Source: Pseudonocardia abyssalis (GTDB lineage Bacteria > Actinomycetota > Actinomycetes > Mycobacteriales > Pseudonocardiaceae). Taken from it: a stretch of 64,000 nucleotides of DNA. A program made the position numbers and the translations under genes. The stretch covers positions 4,278,001 through 4,342,000 of the forward strand of contig NZ_JADQDK010000001.1 of the NCBI RefSeq assembly GCF_019263705.2, in the 5' to 3' direction. The notes beneath the pieces are model-generated. The model was not told the DNA's origin. It worked only from the letters and a program-made list of their open reading frames with translations, and ran no database searches. This document shows positions 58,335 through 64,000 of the stretch, one piece after another (position 1 is the stretch's first letter; each line of letters starts with the position of its first letter).

Positions 58335-59654
58335 ATGGCCACGCACGCACAGGAACCCGCACTGCGGACGTCGCGCAAGGTCGCGGCGGCGAGCCTCGTC
58401 GGCACCACGATCGAGTGGTACGACTTCTTCATCTTCGGCACCGCCGCGGCGCTGGTGTTCAACCAGGTGTTCTTCCCGTCCTTCGACCCGGTCACCGGCA
58501 CCCTCGCCGCGTTCGGGTCGTTCGCCGTGGGCTTCATCGCGCGGCCCGTCGGCGGGGCCGTGTTCGCCCACTACGGCGACCGGATCGGCCGCAAGCCGAT
58601 GCTCGTGTGGTCGCTGCTGATGATGGGGGCGGCGACCGTCCTGATGGGGCTGCTGCCCGGGTACGACCAGATCGGGGTCTGGGCGCCGGTCCTGCTCGTC
58701 GTGCTGCGCTTCCTGCAGGGCTTCGGCGTCGGCGGCGAGTGGGGCGGGGCCGCGCTGATGGCCGTCGAGCACGCCCCGTCGAACCGGCGCGGCTTCTACG
58801 GCAGCTGGCCGCAGGTCGGCGTCCCCGCCGGGCTGGTGCTCGGCACCGGCGCGTTCGCGATCCTGTCGGCCACGCTCACCGACGAGCAGTTCCTCGCCTG
58901 GGGCTGGCGCATCCCGTTCCTGGTCAGCGCCGTCCTGATCGGCGTCGGCATGTGGATCCGGCTGACGGTCAGCGAGAGCCCCGTGTTCCAGGAGTCGCTC
59001 GACACGAAGTCGGCCGCCCGGATGCCCGTCCTGGACGCCCTGCGCACCTACCCCAAGGAGATCGCGCTGGCCTCCGGGTCGTTCATCGCGACCCACTCCA
59101 CGTTCTACGTCGGCTCGGTCTGGCTGGTCTCCTACGCCACGACCACCCTGGGCTACGAGCGCTCGGAGATCCTCAACGCCAACGTCGCGCTGAGCGCCTC
59201 GGACATCCCGATGATCCTCGCGTTCGGGCTGCTGTCGGACTACGTCGGCAGGCGCAGGCTGTTCCTCGGCGGGATGGGTCTGCTGGTGCTGTTCGCGGTG
59301 CCCTACTTCTACCTCGTGGGCACCGGCTCCATCTGGCTGTTCCTCCTCGGCGGCCTCGTCGTGCAGGCCTGCCGCAGCGCCGTCTACGGCCCGCAGTCGG
59401 CCTTCTTCGCCGAGCAGTTCTCCACCGGTATGCGCTACAGCGGCAGCTCGCTGGCCTACCAGTTCGCGGCCATCGTCGGCGGCATGGCGCCATTGATCTG
59501 CACCGCGCTCGTCGCCTGGACGGGGAGCCTCTACGCCGTCGCCGGCTACGTCGCGTTCCTCGCGCTCGTCTCGTTCGTCTGCTCGTACCTCATGACCGAG
59601 ACGCTGCGCAGCGGCCTGCCGACCGACGCCCCGGCGCGGGTGAGCACCGGCTGA
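58335..59654 (+). CDS. MFS transporter, metabolite:H+ symporter (MHS) type (1)
   Basis: 439 aa, 12 membrane helices. MHS motifs: GTTIEWYDFFIFGTAAALVF, ARPVGGAVFAHYGDRIGRKPMLVWSLLMMG and GGEWGGAALMAVEHAP. Uptake of organic acids such as alpha-ketoglutarate, shikimate or benzoate types. ATG 58335 with GGAGG. Related to the next gene, likely a duplication. Confidence 0.9.
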   Translation: MATHAQEPALRTSRKVAAASLVGTTIEWYDFFIFGTAAALVFNQVFFPSFDPVTGTLAAFGSFAVGFIARPVGGAVFAHYGDRIGRKPMLVWSLLMMGAATVLMGLLPGYDQIGVWAPVLLVVLRFLQGFGVGGEWGGAALMAVEHAPSNRRGFYGSWPQVGVPAGLVLGTGAFAILSATLTDEQFLAWGWRIPFLVSAVLIGVGMWIRLTVSESPVFQESLDTKSAARMPVLDALRTYPKEIALASGSFIATHSTFYVGSVWLVSYATTTLGYERSEILNANVALSASDIPMILAFGLLSDYVGRRRLFLGGMGLLVLFAVPYFYLVGTGSIWLFLLGGLVVQACRSAVYGPQSAFFAEQFSTGMRYSGSSLAYQFAAIVGGMAPLICTALVAWTGSLYAVAGYVAFLALVSFVCSYLMTETLRSGLPTDAPARVSTG

Positions 59655-59712
59655 ACCGCGCCGGGAGGCGGGCGGGGGTGCTAGACAAGTCTCGGGCACA
59701 CGGGGGTGGGCG

Positions 59713-60993
59713 ATGGGTGAGACGGTGGCATCGACGGCGGGACCGGCCCAGCTGCGACGGGTGGCGCTCGCCAGCGCCGTCGGCACGACGATCGAGTGGT
59801 ACGACTACTTCATCTACTCGACGGCGGCCGCGCTGATCTTCGGCTCGCAGTTCTTCTCCACGCTCGAACCGGCGTCGGCCACGCTCGCCGCGTTCGCGAC
59901 GCTCGGCGTCGGGTTCATCGCGCGGCCGGTCGGCGGGATCCTCTGGGGGCACTTCGGCGACCGCGTCGGGCGCAAGGCGATGCTCGTCGCGTCGCTGCTG
60001 CTGATGGGCGTCGCGACGGTCGGGGTCGGGCTGCTCCCGACGTTCGCGCAGATCGGGGTGTGGGCGCCGGTCCTGCTGCTCGTGCTGCGCCTGCTGCAGG
60101 GGCTCTCGGCCGGTGGCGAGTGGGGCGGGGCGGCGCTGATGGCCGTCGAGCACGCGCCGCCAGGACAGAAGGGCCGCTACGGCGCCTACTCGCAGATCGG
60201 CGTGCCGGCCGGGCTGATCCTCGCGCAGCTGGTGTTCGTCGTGGTGGGGGCACTGCTCACCGATGCGCAGTTCGCCGCGTGGGGCTGGCGGCTGCCTTTC
60301 CTGTCCAGCATCGTGCTCGTCGCCGTCGGACTGTTCATCCGGCTGCGGATCGAGGAGAGCCCGGTGTTCACCGAGCTGCGGTCCGGTCGGGAGCGGGCGC
60401 GGCTGCCGATGGTCGAGGTGTTGCGGGAGCGCCCGCGCGAGCTGCTGATCGCGTCCGTCAGCTTCATCGCCAACACCGCGATCGGCTACGTCTTCCTCGC
60501 CTACCTGCTCTCCTACGGCACCTCGGTGCTCGGGCTCGACCGCACGCTGATGCTCACCGTCGTGATCATCGGCAGCGTGTCCTGGCTGGTCAGCATCATC
60601 GTGGCCGCGCGCTGGTCCGACCGCGTGGGCCGCAGACCCGTCTACCTGGTCGGGTCGGTGCTGCTGGTGGTGTGGCCGGTGCCGTTCTTCCTGCTGATCG
60701 ACACCGGCGAACCGGCACTGATGATCGTGTCCGTGATCGTGCTGACGATCGGGCTCGGCCTGTCCTACGGCCCGCAGTCGGCGCTGTTCGCGGAGATGTT
60801 CGAGCCGCGTTTCCGCTACAGCGGGGCGTCCTTCTCCTACGCGGTCGGCGCAGTGCTCGGCGGCGGGTTCGCGCCCGTCATCGCGGTGGCGCTGCAGAGC
60901 GCCACGGGCACGTCCCTGTCGGTGGCGGCCTACATGATCGCGACAGCGGTCGTCAGCCTGCTGGCGGTGCTGGCGATCCGGGAGCCCCGCTGA
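59713..60993 (+). CDS. MFS transporter, MHS type (2)
   Basis: 426 aa, clearly homologous to the preceding transporter: GTTIEWYDYFIYSTAAALIFG, ARPVGGILWGHFGDRVGRKAMLVASLLLMG, GGEWGGAALMAVEHAP. 58-bp gap. Overlaps the convergent SRPBCC gene by 41 bp. ATG 59713. Confidence 0.9.
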   Translation: MGETVASTAGPAQLRRVALASAVGTTIEWYDYFIYSTAAALIFGSQFFSTLEPASATLAAFATLGVGFIARPVGGILWGHFGDRVGRKAMLVASLLLMGVATVGVGLLPTFAQIGVWAPVLLLVLRLLQGLSAGGEWGGAALMAVEHAPPGQKGRYGAYSQIGVPAGLILAQLVFVVVGALLTDAQFAAWGWRLPFLSSIVLVAVGLFIRLRIEESPVFTELRSGRERARLPMVEVLRERPRELLIASVSFIANTAIGYVFLAYLLSYGTSVLGLDRTLMLTVVIIGSVSWLVSIIVAARWSDRVGRRPVYLVGSVLLVVWPVPFFLLIDTGEPALMIVSVIVLTIGLGLSYGPQSALFAEMFEPRFRYSGASFSYAVGAVLGGGFAPVIAVALQSATGTSLSVAAYMIATAVVSLLAVLAIREPR

Positions 60994-61363
60994 GCGCGGT
61001 CAGGCGGTGCAGCGCGATCCGGGCGACGGGGAGGTAGGCGGCGAGAACGGGGCCCGGGCCGTCGACGGTGAGCCAGGTGGCCCCGTCGTCCTCGACGCCG
61101 TGGCGCAGGTGCATCCGCAGCGGCCCGAGCGCGACCTCCCACGCCCACGTACGCGCGGCCTCGTCGACCGCGGTGACGACGAACGCGACCCGGACGCCCA
61201 GCGGCCCGTGGACGGTGCCGGTGACGCCCGGTGCGATCCGCGCGGCCGCGGTGTCGACACGGCGGATCTGCGGCGCCCACCCCGCCCAGCGCGTGGGGTC
61301 GGCGTAGCGCTCCCACACCAGCGTGGCCGGCGCGGGACCCCGGGCACTCGTACCGGCCTGCAC
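60953..61363 (-). CDS. SRPBCC-family protein (1)
   Basis: 136 aa. START/Bet v 1-like: LVWERYADPTRWAGWAPQIRRVDTAAARIAPGVTGTVHGPLGVRVAFVVTAVDEAARTWAWEVALGPLRMHLRHGVED. Ligand-binding helix-grip; role unknown. Diverges from a second SRPBCC gene 56 bp away. Confidence 0.75.
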   Translation of the reverse strand: MQAGTSARGPAPATLVWERYADPTRWAGWAPQIRRVDTAAARIAPGVTGTVHGPLGVRVAFVVTAVDEAARTWAWEVALGPLRMHLRHGVEDDGATWLTVDGPGPVLAAYLPVARIALHRLTALSGAPGSPAPPAG

Positions 61364-61419
61364 CCTCCGATCGTCCAGGAGACCGGGCGCGGGCGCGCGT
61401 CGGACCCTACCGTGGGGAG

Positions 61420-61866
61420 GTGATCCGTTCCGAGCAGTCCGTCGCCGCGCCCGCCGCCGTCGCGCACGCCGTGCTCACCGACGTGGCGGCCTGGCGGCTG
61501 TGGTCACCGCACATCCGTTCCGTCGACTCCGCGGGCGAGGTCGTCCAGGACGCGAGCTGGAGCGGGCTGATCAAGCCGTGGTTCGGGCCGGCCACCCTGA
61601 TGGAGGTGACGTGGTGCGAGCCCGGCCGCGGCATCCGCTGGACCACCCACGCCGCCGGCCACCGCCTCGACTACGCCGACCTCGTCACCCCGCACGGCGA
61701 CCAGCGCTGCACGGTGACGATGACGGCCGAGGTGACGGGCCCCGTCGGGCCCGTCGTCCAGAGCGTCGTCGGGCCGCTGTCGGCCTACGGCCAGCGCAGG
61801 CGCCTGACCCGCCTCGCGGCCCTGTCGGAGTTCCTGCACCGCCGCGCGATCGTCTACGCCGCCTGA
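61420..61866 (+). CDS. SRPBCC-family protein (2)
   Basis: 148 aa. IRSEQSVAAPAAVAHAVLTDVAAWRLWSPHIRSVDSAGEVVQDASWSGLIKPWFGPATLMEVTWCEPGRGIRW is the polyketide-cyclase-like/SRPBCC opening. GTG 61420 directly after GGGGAG. Convergent with the hydroxylase; repeat cluster in between. Confidence 0.72.
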   Translation: MIRSEQSVAAPAAVAHAVLTDVAAWRLWSPHIRSVDSAGEVVQDASWSGLIKPWFGPATLMEVTWCEPGRGIRWTTHAAGHRLDYADLVTPHGDQRCTVTMTAEVTGPVGPVVQSVVGPLSAYGQRRRLTRLAALSEFLHRRAIVYAA

Positions 61867-61873
61867 CCCCCAC

Positions 61874-62040
61874 CCCGCGAGTCGCCGTTTCCGCGCCCGC
61901 GAGTCGCCGTTTCCCCGCCCGCGAGTCGTGGTTCTGCGGGCCCTGGACGAGGGCTACAGCCCGCGACTCGCGGGCGCGAAGACCGCGACTCGCGGGCTGA
62001 GAAGTAGCGACTCGCGGGCGCGGATGCAGCGACTCGCGGG
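61874..62040. repeat. 22-bp-periodic inverted repeat cluster
   Basis: CCCGCGAGTCGC occurs at 61874 and 61896, and one base shorter at 61918 (CCCGCGAGTCG); its complement GCGACTCGCGGG occurs at 61963, 61985, 62007 and 62029. Within both groups start-to-start spacing is exactly 22 bp. The groups face each other, so they can pair into a very long stem. It occupies the convergent intergenic gap of about 190 bp. Confidence 0.9.
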
Positions 62041-62054
62041 TCGGGTGGGGTGGG

Positions 62055-63806
62055 TCAGTGGGCGAGGATCTCCGTCAGGACGCGGGTCAGCTCGGTCGTC
62101 GGGTCGTCGACCGGGCCGGGGCTGCGCCAGGCCACGTGGGTGTCCGGGCGGACCAGCACGCAGCCGTCCTCGCCGACCTCCCGGGCGCGGGCCCAGTCGT
62201 CGTAGAGGTCGATGTGGTCACGGCCGGGGCCGATCACGTACGGCACCAGGTCGACGCCCAGCTTCTCGGCCACCTCTGCGGCCGCATCGGCCCACGCCGA
62301 CCCGCTGATCCCGGTGAGCAGCGCGAACCGACCCTTGCCCGCCAGGTCGTGCGTCGACACCCGCCGACCACCGGGCCCGCCCAACCACACGTGCGGGAGA
62401 CGGGCACCCGGCCAGGTCGTCGGGTGGTAGTGCAGCTCGGGATCGCGGGTGAACCCCGGCTCGGGCGTGCCGTCCGGGACCACCGCGTTCGAGGCGTAGC
62501 GGTGGTTGAGCTCCACCCCGTGCGCGTTGAACTCGTAGTTCTTCAGCTCCAGCGCCGTGCGCAGCTTCGCGCGCTGCTCAGCCGCCTCGGGGGTGTTGTC
62601 GGCGCGCGCCGCGATGTGCCGCGTCATGACCTCCGGGTCGCTCTCGCCGAGCAGCCCCAGCGCGTCGAAGATCGGCCCGAACTCCTCGATGCTCTTGTTG
62701 GCGCGCAGCACGATCTGCTTGCCGATCGGGGCGCGCTCGGCGTCGAAGGAGTCGAGCAGGCCCTCCCCGGCGGTGCCGCGCAGGACGTAGGCGAGCTTCC
62801 AGGCCAGGTTGTAGGCGTCCTGGATCGAGGTGTTGGAGCCCAGCCCGTTCGACGGGGGGTGCCGGTGGCAGGCGTCGCCGAGGCAGAACACGCGGCCCGA
62901 GCGGTAGCGGGTGGCGTAGCGCTTGTTGTTGCCCCACAACGAGGTGGAGCGGATCGTCACCGGGATCGTGTCGTCGCCCACGAGCTGGTGCACGATCTTG
63001 ATCGCCTCCGCGTCGTCGACGACGGGCGGCGGCTCGTTGATGTCGTAGCCCCACACCGTGAGCCACTCGTTCCACGGCCGGACCATGCGGACGAGCCCCA
63101 GCCCGATCCCGCCGACGTCGGCCCCGGGCTGCAGCACCCAGTACAGGACGCTAGGCCGGTGCGCGACGAGGTGCGACAGGTCGGAATGGAAGACGATGTT
63201 CATCGACCCGGCGACGTCCATCTCGCCCTCGAACGGCAGGCCGATGTCCTCCGCCACCTGGCTGCGACCGCCGTCGGCGCCGAGTACGTACTTCGCGCGG
63301 ATCGTGTACTCGTGGCCGGTGGTGCGGTCGCGGACGGAGACGGTGACGCCGTCGGCGTCCTGCTCCAGTCCGACGTACTCGGTGTCGAACCGGATCCGGC
63401 TGCCGCGCGAGGCGGCGTGCCCGACGAGGATCGGCTCCAGCAGCGTCTGCGGGATGTCGCAGTTGGGCGACGGGCTGGCGGCGGCGTAGTCCGAGGCCCG
63501 GTCCGGGGCGGTCTCCCAGGTGCGGACGCGGCCGATCTCGTCGCCGGCGAGGCTGGTGCAGAACACCGTCTCGCCCATCCGCTCGTGCTCGGTGCCCTGC
63601 GCGAGCACGTCGTCCTCGATGCCGAGGTCGCGGAAGATCTCGACGGTGCGCTGGTTGGTGATGTGGCTGCGCGGCGTGTTGGCCGTCCAGCGGTACTTGG
63701 TGATCACCATGTGATCCACGCCGAGCGTGGCCAGGGACAGGGCGGCACCGGACCCGGCGGGCCCGCTCCCGATGACGAGGACGTCGGTCTCGAACGCGGA
63801 GGTCAC
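62055..63806 (-). CDS. FAD-dependent aromatic hydroxylase, PheA/TfdB family
   Basis: 583 aa. FAD motif DVLVIGSGPAGSGAALSLA, the DG motif YVLGADGGRSQVAEDIGLPFEG, and the GD motif GRVFCLGDACHRHPPSNGLGSNTSIQDAYNLAWKLAYVL; a C-terminal thioredoxin-like domain. Typical of phenol, dichlorophenol or resorcinol hydroxylases. GTG 63806 with AAGGAG. Follows, in the same orientation and within 10 bp, an intradiol dioxygenase. Confidence 0.88.
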   Translation of the reverse strand: MTSAFETDVLVIGSGPAGSGAALSLATLGVDHMVITKYRWTANTPRSHITNQRTVEIFRDLGIEDDVLAQGTEHERMGETVFCTSLAGDEIGRVRTWETAPDRASDYAAASPSPNCDIPQTLLEPILVGHAASRGSRIRFDTEYVGLEQDADGVTVSVRDRTTGHEYTIRAKYVLGADGGRSQVAEDIGLPFEGEMDVAGSMNIVFHSDLSHLVAHRPSVLYWVLQPGADVGGIGLGLVRMVRPWNEWLTVWGYDINEPPPVVDDAEAIKIVHQLVGDDTIPVTIRSTSLWGNNKRYATRYRSGRVFCLGDACHRHPPSNGLGSNTSIQDAYNLAWKLAYVLRGTAGEGLLDSFDAERAPIGKQIVLRANKSIEEFGPIFDALGLLGESDPEVMTRHIAARADNTPEAAEQRAKLRTALELKNYEFNAHGVELNHRYASNAVVPDGTPEPGFTRDPELHYHPTTWPGARLPHVWLGGPGGRRVSTHDLAGKGRFALLTGISGSAWADAAAEVAEKLGVDLVPYVIGPGRDHIDLYDDWARAREVGEDGCVLVRPDTHVAWRSPGPVDDPTTELTRVLTEILAH

Positions 63807-63811
63807 TTCTG

Positions 63812-64000
63812 CTACTCCTTCGCCAGCACGATGTCGAACTCGATGGACGCCCACGGCTCGGTGAGCTCGCGGCCGTCGGGGGCGGTGCCGGGCGGGTGGT
63901 CGGCGACGTCGACGACGAGGCTGTCCTTGACGCCGAACACGGCATCGCTGGCCAGGTACTCGTCGCCCGCCACGAAGACGTGCGTGATCAGAGTGCGGTA
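63812..64000 (-). CDS. Intradiol ring-cleavage dioxygenase, C-terminal end (hydroxyquinol 1,2-dioxygenase-like)
   Basis: The visible 62 residues read RTLITHVFVAGDEYLASDAVFGVKDSLVVDV, then EPWASIEFDIVLAKE, the end of catechol/hydroxyquinol 1,2-dioxygenases. The combination DAVFGVKDSL suggests the hydroxyquinol type. Catalytic ligands lie outside the window. With the hydroxylase it should form a resorcinol/hydroxyquinol pathway (inference). Confidence 0.8.
   Translation of the reverse strand, partial: YRTLITHVFVAGDEYLASDAVFGVKDSLVVDVADHPPGTAPDGRELTEPWASIEFDIVLAKE

Noticed and set aside
61874..62040. CRISPR array
   Set aside because: Units of 12 bp with 10-bp intervals, inverted half-way, no unique 30-bp spacers and no cas genes.

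Overview
The window is high-GC actinobacterial DNA. The dominant G/C third positions, GTG starts, ATGA/GTGA stop-start overlaps, an MprAB-type two-component pair, a WhiB-like protein and mycofactocin-type SDRs all suggest a Pseudonocardiales member, with Pseudonocardia my best guess (inference; there is no rRNA or housekeeping marker in view).

Left chromosomal flank (1-10990): an MprA/MprB-like two-component system, a beta-hydroxyacid-dehydrogenase-family enzyme, a membrane metallophosphoesterase, an XRE-cupin regulator divergent from a TrxB-like flavoenzyme, two class A beta-lactamase-fold proteins around a LysR regulator, and a HEAT-repeat protein plus HEAT-MerR pair under a MerR-type promoter with a 19-bp spacer. 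Several divergent promoters carry clear palindromic operators.

Integrated element 1 (about 11.02-33.92 kb) sits in the 3' half of a tRNA-Arg(CCU). It is bounded by identical 43-bp direct repeats with matching integrase arm-site pairs at both ends. In order it carries a tyrosine integrase with a GntR-like tail; an AT-richer cargo islet of an AAA+ ATPase and a DUF6414-like protein; a MobF relaxase-helicase; a long minus-strand transfer operon (DUF4913, VirD4/TraG-type coupling protein, DUF2637 membrane protein, small proteins, WhiB-like protein, Xis-like protein) behind a perfect 21-bp palindrome; regulators (XRE, double GntR, Nudix); and a complete type I restriction-modification system. No mating-channel genes are seen, so it looks mobilisable, or conjugative by an unrecognised route.

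Degenerate element 2 (about 33.92-48.07 kb) starts at the right att copy with diverged arm sites and a broken integrase, and ends at a third, 40/43-identical att copy. Its body is a flavin-centred catabolic island: three mycofactocin-type SDRs, an acyl-CoA-dehydrogenase-like monooxygenase with flavin reductase, a RibBA-like protein with a damaged cyclohydrolase half, MoxR/VWA proteins, an LLM flavoenzyme, an HSL-type hydrolase and an AcoR-like regulator. Two SDR promoters share the operator TCTCA-RTTG-TGAGA. Fragments of a CaiB transferase and a P-type ATPase follow.

Right flank (48.07-64 kb): a small MNT/HepT pair, an FBP zinc-finger protein, remains of quinate/shikimate genes, an ammonium transporter, a P450-TetR operon with tandem operators, a three-gene (split-beta) cobalt-type nitrile hydratase, a CPBP protease, a PPOX-fold protein, a HAAS-like/IclR pair, two MHS-type transporters, two SRPBCC proteins, a 22-bp-periodic inverted repeat cluster, and an aromatic hydroxylase followed by the C-terminus of an intradiol (hydroxyquinol-type) dioxygenase.
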